From the NCBI RefSeq assembly GCF_030684675.1, contig NZ_JAUXXZ010000067.1:1-38089 (forward strand): a stretch of 38,089 bases of DNA, in the 5' to 3' direction. Made by a program: the position numbers and the translations under genes. The notes beneath the pieces were generated by a model. It did no database searches. It saw only the letters and a list, made by a program, of their open reading frames with translations, and was not told the DNA's origin. Origin of the DNA: Daejeonella sp. Its GTDB lineage: Bacteria; Bacteroidota; Bacteroidia; Sphingobacteriales; Sphingobacteriaceae. Shown here piece by piece: positions 1-8,099 of the stretch. How positions within the stretch are numbered: the first letter of the stretch is position 1; the number at the start of each line of letters is the position of its first letter.

Positions 1-1
1 G

Positions 2-103
2 TACGCAAATGAGGAGACTATTCAAAAATATATAAATGAACAAGGCCAAGAAAAGACTGCTTATAAGAAGTTTCATAGGGCACAATTACGGTTATTCGAA
101 TAA
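2..103 (+). CDS. C-terminal fragment of probable IS200-like (Y1) transposase
   Basis: An open frame runs in from the left edge and stops at TAA 101-103, giving 33 residues beginning YANEETIQKYINEQG and ending QLRLFE. The segment 'ETIQKYINEQ' resembles the last helix of IS200/IS605-type single-strand transposases (TnpA or TnpA-REP), where a conserved 'I-x-x-YI-x-x-Q' follows the catalytic tyrosine region. A hairpin of the kind these enzymes recognise lies 7 bases downstream, which supports the call. The catalytic part lies outside the window, so it cannot be judged whether the gene is intact. The family call rests on a short stretch and is tentative. Confidence 0.5.
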   Translation, partial: YANEETIQKYINEQGQEKTAYKKFHRAQLRLFE

Positions 104-109
104 CGCGAT

Positions 110-132
110 ACCTCGAAGCTCTGCTTCGGGGT
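110..132. repeat. 10-bp-stem hairpin, possible IS200/REP end
   Basis: ACCTCGAAGC and GCTTCGGGGT pair over 10 bp (one G-T wobble) around a TCT loop. It sits 7 bases after the stop of the transposase-like fragment, the place where IS200-family elements keep the subterminal hairpin bound by their transposase. It could also act as the transcription terminator of that gene, but no T-run follows. Confidence 0.5.
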
Positions 133-182
133 CATTCATTATTTAAAAATTATGGTTAGGAGCATAAATAAGTACAGCCTAA

Positions 183-190
183 TAAATTTG
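183..190 (+). promoter_or_regulatory. Putative Bacteroidota -7 box for the serine hydrolase gene
   Basis: TAAATTTG fits the Bacteroidota -7 consensus TAnnTTTG exactly. The start codon at 264 is 73 bases downstream, which would leave a leader of about 65 nt. No well-spaced -33 TTG is present, so this is a motif match only. Confidence 0.35.
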
Positions 191-263
191 TTTTTACCTT
201 GATGAAAATATTTAATTAACATTCCGAATTATTAGAAAATCTACGTTGTTATTTAACTAAAAT

Positions 264-1160
264 ATGAAAAACTGCCTGCTCTTAGTTATGTTATTTATCA
301 TGCATATAACTGTCTATGCTCAGTTATCAGCAAGAGATATTCTTAAACAAAAAACAGAAAAAGATCTGCAAACAATCATGGCCACATCGCCATCGTTAAG
401 CGGTCTGATGGCTGTCGATCTGAGTAGCGGAGAATCCATAGGTATCAATGAAAACATCATTTTTACCCAGGCCAGTGCGATTAAGATTCCAATCCTGATG
501 GAGGTTTATAAACAAGCACATGAAAAGAAGTTTGCTCTATCTGATATCAGACAATTGTTGCCTTCGAATACAGTTGCCGGTTCAGGGATACTGAATGTAA
601 TGGTCGATCCGGTTAACCTGAGTATTCGGAATTTGTGTGTATTGATGATCGGCCTGAGTGATAATTCAGCCACCAACACCCTGATTGAACTGGTTGGTAT
701 GAAAAATGTAACTAATACGATGCAATCCCTTGGGTTTTCGAATACCAGATTGCAGCGTAAGATGATTGATCAGCCTGCCTCACTTAGAAATGAGGAGAAT
801 CTTTCCACTCCTGCTGAAGCTGTAAGGATTATGAAGCTATTACATGAAGGTAAATTCATTGATAAGGCTACTTCTGAGGAGATCCTTTCAATTCTCAAGA
901 ATAATCCAATTTCAAATAGTAAAATAGCTAACGGACTTCCGGCAAATATAAAACTTGCATTCAAACCTGGTGGAATGGGAGGGGTGTCTACTGAATGGGC
1001 TATCGTCTATCTGTCGAACAGACCTTATGCGATAGCAATTATGGAAAATTATAAAACTTCAGCTACGCCATCAAATATCATCAGCGCACTTTCCAAACGG
1101 GTGTTCGATTATTTCTCGATGATGAAAGCGACGAAATACGGCGTTATAATTGAGAATTGA
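264..1160 (+). CDS. Class A beta-lactamase-fold serine hydrolase (Glu166 not seen)
   Basis: A 298-residue secreted protein with a signal peptide over residues 1-20 (hydrophobic run, cleavage near VYAQ). It has the serine acylation motif S71-A-I-K74 and the second motif S132-D-N134 of class A beta-lactamases and related DD-peptidases. The third box reads K234-P-G-G rather than KTG. The omega-loop region around residues 163-185 (RLQRKMIDQPA, then NEENLSTP) does not show the usual R-x-x-E-x-x-LN arrangement, so the deacylating Glu166 of true class A enzymes seems absent. It is best read as a beta-lactamase-related serine hydrolase of the periplasm, perhaps peptidoglycan- or peptide-directed, not a resistance gene. 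It stands apart from the glycan locus, is convergent with the next gene, and has a normal family length. Confidence 0.8.
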   Translation: MKNCLLLVMLFIMHITVYAQLSARDILKQKTEKDLQTIMATSPSLSGLMAVDLSSGESIGINENIIFTQASAIKIPILMEVYKQAHEKKFALSDIRQLLPSNTVAGSGILNVMVDPVNLSIRNLCVLMIGLSDNSATNTLIELVGMKNVTNTMQSLGFSNTRLQRKMIDQPASLRNEENLSTPAEAVRIMKLLHEGKFIDKATSEEILSILKNNPISNSKIANGLPANIKLAFKPGGMGGVSTEWAIVYLSNRPYAIAIMENYKTSATPSNIISALSKRVFDYFSMMKATKYGVIIEN

Positions 1161-1234
1161 GAATGGAGAGTTTGATCTACAGATTAAGAATTTTATTCTC
1201 GATTTAGAACTTTAATTCTCAACTCTCCATTCTC
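1159..1234. repeat. 14-bp inverted repeat between convergent genes
   Basis: GAGAATGGAGAGTT at 1159-1172 is repeated as its exact reverse complement at 1221-1234. It fills the space between two genes that end towards each other and begins inside the stop codon of the serine hydrolase. It could terminate transcription from both sides, although the 48-base loop is long and T-runs are poor. The GAGAATTGAGAAT-type wording recurs at 30002-30036. Confidence 0.6.
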
Positions 1235-1243
1235 CACTTTCCA

Positions 1244-3871
1244 CTACCTCGTTGGTGAACCTCCTCCAAACTTATTCAATCTCATAGTGAAAGACAGCAT
1301 GAAATACTGGCCAAGACGGTTTATCTGACGATCTACGATAATGTTGTCATAAACATCTCTGGAGATACCTGTATTCTGATTCAAGAGGTCATTTCCTTCA
1401 AAACGTAAGGTTCCATTGTTCCCTTTCAGAAAGCGATATTCAGTATATAAACGGAGGATTGTTGGGTTTCTGACGATCCCATTATCAAAACCTGAGTTAA
1501 TAGTTTTTCTAAGATCATAACCTAAAGTAAGATCCTTGAAAAAGTAATTTCTTCCCCGAAGCTGAAAACTCAAACTATTGGTTTGACGATCAGTAAAATT
1601 TGCCTGAGAGTATTGAGTTTTATTAATGGCATATGATGTTTCTAATTCAAAATCGATAACATCCTTGATATCTATTTCAAATTCAATTTCCTGTCTTACC
1701 ATGAAGTTCTTGGCAATGTTTTTATTCAGGTCGATAAAGGCTACGTTATTATTCAGGTATGCAGAACCTGAGTAAGTGAGGGTATATTTACGCTCTGCGA
1801 ATGGCTTACCATAGGAGTAATCTCCACGAAGGGAATAGAATCCATCGGTATTGGTATAGCTGGTTAACTGGTTAACTGTGTTTGGAACCTGCACTTTGGT
1901 GGTTACAATTTTATCCTGAGTTTGACTGAATGAAAGGTTTGCATGTAAAACATGCCCCATGTTCCAGTCTGACTGATTGTATCGTGCATTGAAAGTATGG
2001 ATGAATTCCGGTTTAAGATCAGGGTTTCCTGTAATGGTATTCTGAAGGTTAGAATTATCAGTAATAGGCTGCAACTGAAGGAAGCCCGGCTGATTATTAC
2101 GACCCCAGTAATTGATGTTTAATGCCTGCTGCTTCGAAAATTTATACACCATTCTTGCAGATGGGATCAGGTTAAATGTTCTGTTTTCAGTGTTTATTCC
2201 CCTGCTCAGATTTTGACCCTTAAGTATTGCAGGCTGGGCGTTCAATCCAAGGGTATAATTGAACTTATCTGCGATATACCTGTAATTTGCTCCAAATCTG
2301 TGAGTATAGAACTGGTACTCATAATTATTGCTGAGATCAGCGTTAAATATCTGATTCCCACCAATAATATCATTCGTTATGCGATCTGTTGTAGTACTTG
2401 AGCGGCTGTGACTGTAGTTGAATTCAACATAGGTTTTCTCCCAGATCGGTTCCATATAAGTTATATTCGACCAGAGATTAAAATTATTGTTTGTGTTGGC
2501 AATTAATTGATTCTGAATACGGGTTGAATCGCCACCCGCCTGCTTAATCAGGTAATTATTCATCACATTACGGTCATTATCGCCATTTGTATAATTGAAA
2601 TTCCCACTCATACTCATATTTCTTCCCTTTTTTGAGAACTTATGATTGTAATAGAAACGCGTTCCCATATTTAAATTCAAGGCATTTGTCCCTGATAGAT
2701 TATTCCTGACGGTGGTGAGGCTTTGCTGGGAAATGTCAGTTACACCTATATTGTCAGAATTGTTTAAGTTATGTGAGAAGCTGGGGGAGATTCTCAGGAA
2801 GTTTAAAGTATCGGGTTTTAGTACGAGGTTACCGGAGAAGTTATGACTATAATTATCACTGTTATTATCGGAAACAGCATTTTCCAGCCTGGTGAAGTTT
2901 TCAAGGAAATTCTGCGAAAATGTTTTACTAAAAGTTGTGTTTTTACGGTTATTGAAGCTATATCCTGCATCTGCGGATACTTTTTTACTCCAATCATTAC
3001 GGTAGTTCATGCTGGCTGAATTGGTGCTGGTGATTCCATTTGAATTGCCGCCGCGCATATTGATATTGTTAATGGTTCCGTCAAATGATAACTGGCGTTC
3101 TCCCTTAAAAGTGTTCCCTCTTAAACTGGTATTGTACCTGTCTTCATTTCCCATTCCGCCAAAAATTCGTGCAGAATAACCCCGCTTTTTATCCTCCTGA
3201 ATGGTTAGGTTCAATACTTTCTCAGCTTCACCCGTCTTAATTCCGGTGATGTTGGCATGATCGCCATAATCATCAATTATTTGTAGATTCTTAATGATAT
3301 CAGCAGGAAGATTTTTTATTGCTGTTGCTACATCAGTTCCGAAAAAATCTTTTCCATTTATCCTGATCTTTGTAATGGCCTCACCCTGAGTTGTAACATT
3401 CCCATCAGCATCAACTTTAACTCCCGGAAGCTTTCTAAGCATTTCATCTACTGCATCACCCTGCCTTACAGGGAAAGAGGAGGCATTGAATGTAACGGTA
3501 TCTTCGCTAATTTTAATCGCAGTTACTGCTGTTATTACAACTTCATCTAAGGTATTTGATGATGTTTTCAACTTAATAGGAGGGATTACCAATGAATTAC
3601 CCCCGGATATTGTATAAGCTTTCAGGAATGTCTCAAACCCAATAAACGCAGCAGAAAGCGTGAAATTAGGCCATTTTACATTTGTTAAATAGAAATTTCC
3701 ATCAATGTCTGCAGAAGTTTGAACACTGTCTTTCCCATTTTTTAGTTTGATCAGAGTTCCCGTTAAAGGAACACCGGCTGTATCCAGTACACTTCCTTTT
3801 ACCTGATAATTCTGTGAATAACTAAAAATGGAATATGATACTAAACAAAGCGTGAGGAAAAATCTTCTCAT
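1244..3871 (-). CDS. TonB-dependent receptor-like outer-membrane beta-barrel protein
   Basis: 875 residues with a signal peptide (MRRFFLTLCLVSYSIFSYSQ). Residues 22-100 form a carboxypeptidase-regulatory-like beta-sandwich (VKGSVLDTAGVPLTGTLI, then DGNFYL). Residues 110-230 resemble a plug domain, with 'DEVVITA', 'LRKLPGVKVD', 'ITKIRINGKDFFG' and 'LPADIIKNLQIIDDYGD'. The remainder is long, rich in Asn, Tyr and aromatic beta strands, and fits the OMP_b-brl_3 type barrel common in Bacteroidota. No SusD partner is adjacent, so it is not a SusC of the canonical kind. Substrate unknown; proteins of this type are often loosely annotated as TonB-dependent receptors. It is transcribed away from the glycan locus and its membership in that locus is uncertain. 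Confidence 0.88.
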   Translation of the reverse strand: MRRFFLTLCLVSYSIFSYSQNYQVKGSVLDTAGVPLTGTLIKLKNGKDSVQTSADIDGNFYLTNVKWPNFTLSAAFIGFETFLKAYTISGGNSLVIPPIKLKTSSNTLDEVVITAVTAIKISEDTVTFNASSFPVRQGDAVDEMLRKLPGVKVDADGNVTTQGEAITKIRINGKDFFGTDVATAIKNLPADIIKNLQIIDDYGDHANITGIKTGEAEKVLNLTIQEDKKRGYSARIFGGMGNEDRYNTSLRGNTFKGERQLSFDGTINNINMRGGNSNGITSTNSASMNYRNDWSKKVSADAGYSFNNRKNTTFSKTFSQNFLENFTRLENAVSDNNSDNYSHNFSGNLVLKPDTLNFLRISPSFSHNLNNSDNIGVTDISQQSLTTVRNNLSGTNALNLNMGTRFYYNHKFSKKGRNMSMSGNFNYTNGDNDRNVMNNYLIKQAGGDSTRIQNQLIANTNNNFNLWSNITYMEPIWEKTYVEFNYSHSRSSTTTDRITNDIIGGNQIFNADLSNNYEYQFYTHRFGANYRYIADKFNYTLGLNAQPAILKGQNLSRGINTENRTFNLIPSARMVYKFSKQQALNINYWGRNNQPGFLQLQPITDNSNLQNTITGNPDLKPEFIHTFNARYNQSDWNMGHVLHANLSFSQTQDKIVTTKVQVPNTVNQLTSYTNTDGFYSLRGDYSYGKPFAERKYTLTYSGSAYLNNNVAFIDLNKNIAKNFMVRQEIEFEIDIKDVIDFELETSYAINKTQYSQANFTDRQTNSLSFQLRGRNYFFKDLTLGYDLRKTINSGFDNGIVRNPTILRLYTEYRFLKGNNGTLRFEGNDLLNQNTGISRDVYDNIIVDRQINRLGQYFMLSFTMRLNKFGGGSPTR

Positions 3872-4286
3872 AAAATTACTGGTTTCGGGTATATGGTTAT
3901 TTTAATAGTAAAACACTTAGATACCCGATGGGATGTAATGGTTTAAACATCTAAACAGCCGTTTCTTATAATTCGGGCAAATATAATCTTAAGCCATGTT
4001 TAAGCCCTTTTATGTTCAGTATTGTTACAAAGTTGTACAAACATATTACAATACATTTTTGAAAAGCTAAAGAAATAAGGTTTCATGAGATTAAGAGCTT
4101 TTTAAGCGAAGTTGCCTAACCGAAAAACTGCCAATCAAAGAATTGTTTACGTAACCATTATAACTTATTCCTAATATTTAAATGAAAAATAGGGCATGCA
4201 ATATCAAATAAATTGTATTTTTAGTTCCGGGAATTTAGGCTTTCCGGAAGACTCTTTCAGGAGATTTAATTAGTTTTTGATATTTT
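3872..4286. other. 415-bp AT-rich divergent intergenic region
   Basis: It separates the minus-strand barrel protein from the first gene of the plus-strand locus and must carry promoters for both. Apart from the minus-strand box at 3978-3985, nothing else is clear: TATTTTTA near 4217 and TAGTTTTTG near 4272 are near misses to the plus-strand consensus. No ORF, RNA gene or strong palindrome is visible. Confidence 0.6.
3978..3985 (-). promoter_or_regulatory. Putative -7 box for the minus-strand outer-membrane protein
   Basis: On the minus strand this reads TATATTTG, an exact match to TAnnTTTG, about 107 bases before the start codon at 3871. No convincing -33 TTG is found at the usual spacing. 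It lies inside the 3872-4286 intergenic region. Confidence 0.4.
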
Positions 4287-5603
4287 ATGGAAAGAAGACA
4301 ATTCATGTCAAATACGCTTTTGGCGGGTTTAGGAGGATTTAGCCTTAATGCATTCGGATCTGAGTATCATGCTGCTTCTGAAAGCATGGATAATTTAGAG
4401 TCAAAAGGCCTTGAGCTAAACAAACTTCATGAATTTTATCATGCTGAGATATTCAAGCGATTTATCCCGAATATGGATAAGTATGTAATTGATCATCAGC
4501 TTGGCGGTTTCATGACTTCCATAGATATTACCAATGGAAAACAGGCCAATCCAAATAAGACTGCCTGGTTTGAAGGCAGGGGGATGTGGACTTATTCTTT
4601 TCTGTACAATAACCTTGAAAAGAATCCTAAATACCTCGAAGTTGCACGTAAATCAAAGGATTTCATCCTGAAGCATCTTCCTACAGATGACAAGTTTTTC
4701 ACTTCTTCATATACTAATGATGGTAAGCCTTTGTCAGGCTCCGGTGATATTTATTCCAGTTTATTTGTAGCCGAAGGTCTGGCAGAGTATGCCAAGGCTT
4801 CCGGTGATAAGCAGTATTTTACGATTGCCAAGAAGATTATTTTATCCTGCCTTAAAAGATATGAAAGTCCTGATTACGACTATTATGTAGCTTATTTGAA
4901 TCCGGGTGCAACTAAAATTTCTGGCCCAAGGGTACTTGGTCATTGGATGGTGTTTTTGCGTGCGGCCACTCAGATTTTGGAGAATGGGCCGGATGCTGAT
5001 ATGGAGAAATTAGCTGACAGATGTCTGGATGCTTGCCTGAATCATCATCTAAACCCTCAATATCAGTTGTTCAATGAGGTTTTGAACCACGATTTCAGTC
5101 GCCCGGATAACTCATACAAGGATTTCTCTTATACTGGTCATGGTATAGAAATGTGCTGGATGTTGCATTTTGAGGCTGCCCGCAGAAAGGATAAAAAGCT
5201 TTTCGATCGGATCACAGAGATATTTAAAAGACATGTTACTGTAGCACATGATGATGTATATGGGGGTTATTTCAGAGCTCTTGATCATGTTGATAGTAAT
5301 ATCTGGAAAGTAGATAAAGTACTTTGGCTTCAGGAAGAGGTTCTGATTGGTAGTATGTTCATCGCTGAGCACACCGGAGAGGAATGGGCAAAAGAACTCT
5401 TTAACGAAACCCTTGAATATGTTCGGAAAAGTTTTGTCAAGCCCGGTAATTTATTCTGGGCTTCGGCTGGGGATCGGTTTATGAAGGATTATGCAAAAAT
5501 TAGGGCTGAACATTATCATCATCCCCGGCACCTGATGTTGAATCTGCTTGCCTTAAAACGAATGATTAAACGTAATGGTAAACCTTCCGGACTTTTCGGA
5601 TAA
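4287..5603 (+). CDS. Tat-exported AGE-family (N-acylglucosamine 2-epimerase fold) protein, copy 1
   Basis: 438 residues. The N-terminus MERRQFMSNTLLAG is a twin-arginine signal, so the folded enzyme should be exported. The mature part is an alpha/alpha-barrel of the AGE/cellobiose-epimerase type: GGF near 73-75, the 'KTAWFEGRGMW' segment at 91-101, 'GHGIE' with H285 and E288, 'VLWLQEE' near 345-351, and 'EHYHHPR' with H409, H411 and H412 near the C-terminus. AGE-fold epimerases use two histidines in the later two motifs as acid/base, and these are kept. The likely role is epimerisation or isomerisation of a free or N-acylated sugar in the periplasm; the exact substrate cannot be read. It is followed after 30 bp by a close paralogue and is the first gene of the plus-strand run. 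The C-terminus 'KPSGLFG' is shared with its paralogues. Confidence 0.8.
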   Translation: MERRQFMSNTLLAGLGGFSLNAFGSEYHAASESMDNLESKGLELNKLHEFYHAEIFKRFIPNMDKYVIDHQLGGFMTSIDITNGKQANPNKTAWFEGRGMWTYSFLYNNLEKNPKYLEVARKSKDFILKHLPTDDKFFTSSYTNDGKPLSGSGDIYSSLFVAEGLAEYAKASGDKQYFTIAKKIILSCLKRYESPDYDYYVAYLNPGATKISGPRVLGHWMVFLRAATQILENGPDADMEKLADRCLDACLNHHLNPQYQLFNEVLNHDFSRPDNSYKDFSYTGHGIEMCWMLHFEAARRKDKKLFDRITEIFKRHVTVAHDDVYGGYFRALDHVDSNIWKVDKVLWLQEEVLIGSMFIAEHTGEEWAKELFNETLEYVRKSFVKPGNLFWASAGDRFMKDYAKIRAEHYHHPRHLMLNLLALKRMIKRNGKPSGLFG

Positions 5604-5633
5604 TATCAGCCGAATTAAATTGAATAAAAGTAT

Positions 5634-6971
5634 ATGATTAATAAGGAATATTCCAGACGTAATTTTTTAAAACAGAATACCCTTGCAGGATTAGGTCTGG
5701 TGGGTTCAGCTGTCTTTGCAGGATCAGTTTTGCCAGCTGATGCCCTGGCTTCACAATCTCAGGATCTGAAAAAGATTACAGGGCTCGATTTTAGAAAACT
5801 CCGTGAACAGTATAAAGAGGCCTTGCTAGGTAAATTTATTCCGAACCTGGGTAAATACGTAGTGGATCATGAACTTGGTGGATTTATGTGCTCTGTGGAT
5901 ATTCTGACCAGAAAACTGGTTAATACGACTAAGCGGGCATGGTTTGAGGGTAGGGGGATCTGGATGTATTCCTTCCTGTATAATAATCTGGATAAGGATC
6001 CTGCTTATCTTGAAATCGCCCGTAAATCCAAAGACTTTATCTTAAGGCGTTTGCCTGCTGATGGCAGCTATTATATCTCATCCTTTACAAAGGAAGGCGA
6101 GCCAATTGGTGATATCGAAGGAGATATCTATGGAAATCTTTTCGTAGCCGAGGGACTGGCGGAATATGCTAAAGCGACAGCCGAACCTAAATATTTTGAT
6201 CAGGCAAAAGAAATTGTATTGAAAGCTGTACAGCGTTATGACAGACCTGAATTTACTTACAACTACAAGGCAGAAAACAGAGTAGCAGGCCCGCGAATTC
6301 TGGGGCACTGGATGATTTTATTGAGTGTATGTACACAAATGCTGAGGCAAAGAAGTGATAAGGAAATCAGGGCATTAGCCGATCGTTGTGTAGATGCGAT
6401 TATGAATCATCACTTGAATAAAGATTACAGACTTTTAAATGAAGCTCTGGCTCATGATATGAGTCCGCTTCCGGATCCTGTAGCCTCTCAATATGGTGAC
6501 CTGGGGCATGGTTGTGAAACACTCGCATTTGTGATGAATTATGCCGTGCTGATTAAGGATGCTGATCTCTTTCACCGATCGGCTAAAGAATTTAAGAGAC
6601 ATGTGGATACCTCATCGGATGATATTTATGGCGGTTTTTATCATGAGCTTACTCATGTAGACAAAAATGTATGGACTCTGAATAAATTACGCTGGGTCCA
6701 TGAAGAGATATTGATTGGTGCAATGATCCTGATTGAGCATACGGGAGACGAATGGGCGATTAATTGTTATGCAAAGACTGAGGCTTACATCAGAAAGAAT
6801 TATGTTCGTCCGGAGTATGCATTTGTCATCGATAGTGGCGATAGAAAGATGCAAAAGCATACCCAGGTGAGAGCAGAGCACTATCATTATCCAAGACAAT
6901 TAATGGTGGGTATACTTGCAATAGATAGGATAATAAGCAGAGGAGAGAAGCCCTCTGGCTTATTTTCATAA
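5634..6971 (+). CDS. Tat-exported AGE-family epimerase-like protein, copy 2
   Basis: 445 residues with a classical Tat signal, SRRNFLK at 7-13 followed by a hydrophobic stretch. It is colinear with the preceding gene throughout and roughly half identical by eye, so the two are a tandem duplication that has diverged. Conserved parts include 'RAWFEGRGIW' at 101-110, 'GHGCE' with H292 and E295, 'LRWVHEE' and 'EHYHYPR' with H416 and H418. Copy 1 has Gln (LWLQEE) where this one has His (RWVHEE), a change in a wall of the expected active site that may alter substrate choice. It ends in 'KPSGLFS'. Only 30 bp separate the pair, consistent with one transcript. Function as a sugar 2-epimerase or isomerase is inferred from fold. 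Confidence 0.8.
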   Translation: MINKEYSRRNFLKQNTLAGLGLVGSAVFAGSVLPADALASQSQDLKKITGLDFRKLREQYKEALLGKFIPNLGKYVVDHELGGFMCSVDILTRKLVNTTKRAWFEGRGIWMYSFLYNNLDKDPAYLEIARKSKDFILRRLPADGSYYISSFTKEGEPIGDIEGDIYGNLFVAEGLAEYAKATAEPKYFDQAKEIVLKAVQRYDRPEFTYNYKAENRVAGPRILGHWMILLSVCTQMLRQRSDKEIRALADRCVDAIMNHHLNKDYRLLNEALAHDMSPLPDPVASQYGDLGHGCETLAFVMNYAVLIKDADLFHRSAKEFKRHVDTSSDDIYGGFYHELTHVDKNVWTLNKLRWVHEEILIGAMILIEHTGDEWAINCYAKTEAYIRKNYVRPEYAFVIDSGDRKMQKHTQVRAEHYHYPRQLMVGILAIDRIISRGEKPSGLFS

Positions 6972-7036
6972 AATACAGCAGGCCAGAAGATCAATATTGG
7001 TTTGTTTTTAGATAATAATTATAATAAAATTCTCCG

Positions 7037-8089
7037 ATGAGTAAGAAAATATATGAAGGCCAGGCATTTTATAATGCACCATTTGTAGTTGAAAGTTTTA
7101 ACGGCATGCCATACCGCGTTCTCGGTAAATCCGGATTAAAAGTTTCAAATATAGGATTGGGAACCTGGAAAATGGGATATCCGGAAAGTGGGGATGACTC
7201 CAGGATTGATAAGAAAAATTCGTTCAGTATTCTCGACAAGGCAATAGACCTTGGGGTTACTTTTTGGGATACTGCAAACAGATATAATAATGCTTCGGGA
7301 AATTCGGAAAGGATTCTTGGGAAGTGGTTTAAGAAAAATCCTGAGCAAAGACGCAATGTTGTGCTTGCGACAAAAATGGCCGGAACAATGGACGGATTAA
7401 GTCCGAATCATTGCGGACTTTCAAGAGGAAATATCATGGAAGCGGTTTATGCTAGTCTTGAAAGGCTTCAAACTGACCATATCGACTTGCTTTATTTTCA
7501 CAGATTTGATGGAATTACCCCTCCTGAAGAAAGTCTGACTGCAATTGAAGATCTAGTAAAACAGGATCTGATACGCTATTTTGCTGTATCAAATGCCAGC
7601 GTTGATATTCTTAAAACCTACCAGGCTGTCCAGTCTCAAATGTCTGTAAGAAACCGGATACTCGCTGTACAGAACCAGTTTGATCTGCTCGATGGAGAAG
7701 CTGCGGAAGACAGGGGTGTTTTGAATTATGCTTCAGAACAGGGGATATCTTTCATCGGCTGGAGCCCGATGGCCAGGGGGCTGCTGACAAACAGATACCT
7801 GAATCCTGTAAATGTCGGTCCTGGCGACCGTTTGTTTGATGAGGGTGACCTGAAAGCAAAAACAAGCCCTGAAAATATGGCTAAACTACATGCGCTTGCG
7901 GTTATTTCAGATGAAATGGGAGTTGAGCTCAGCCAGCTTGTTATGGCTTATATGCTGACAATGAAAGGTATGGGGCCAATCATTCCATCCTCATCCAGTG
8001 TGAAACAGCTTGAATCTAACGCAGCAGCTGGTAAGCTTGTTCTTACTGATAAACAAATTGCAAGGGTAAAGAAAATTGTAAACTATTAA
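7037..8089 (+). CDS. Aldo/keto reductase
   Basis: 350 residues, no signal peptide, so cytoplasmic. The family's catalytic tetrad is visible: D78 in 'FWDTANRY', Y83, K113 in 'VVLATKMAG' and H155 in 'DLLYFHRFDG'. The start of the barrel reads 'YRVLGKSGLKVSNIGLGTWKMG', typical of the AKR11/YhdN-like NAD(P)H-dependent reductases, and the C-terminal 'IIPSSSSVKQLESNAAAGKL' is the usual cofactor phosphate-binding segment. In sugar loci such enzymes reduce a keto or aldehyde sugar, or work in the oxidative direction. It sits 65 bp after the AGE pair and 10 bp before the lyase gene, so it probably belongs to their operon. Substrate not determinable. Confidence 0.92.
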   Translation: MSKKIYEGQAFYNAPFVVESFNGMPYRVLGKSGLKVSNIGLGTWKMGYPESGDDSRIDKKNSFSILDKAIDLGVTFWDTANRYNNASGNSERILGKWFKKNPEQRRNVVLATKMAGTMDGLSPNHCGLSRGNIMEAVYASLERLQTDHIDLLYFHRFDGITPPEESLTAIEDLVKQDLIRYFAVSNASVDILKTYQAVQSQMSVRNRILAVQNQFDLLDGEAAEDRGVLNYASEQGISFIGWSPMARGLLTNRYLNPVNVGPGDRLFDEGDLKAKTSPENMAKLHALAVISDEMGVELSQLVMAYMLTMKGMGPIIPSSSSVKQLESNAAAGKLVLTDKQIARVKKIVNY

Positions 8090-8099
8090 ATAAATCCTG

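Noticed and set aside
264-1160. Antibiotic-resistance beta-lactamase
   Set aside because: The omega-loop Glu and the KTG motif are not intact, so resistance should not be claimed.
4272-4280. TAGTTTTTG as a promoter -7 box for the first AGE-family gene
   Set aside because: It has one base too many for TAnnTTTG and lies within 7 bases of the start codon.
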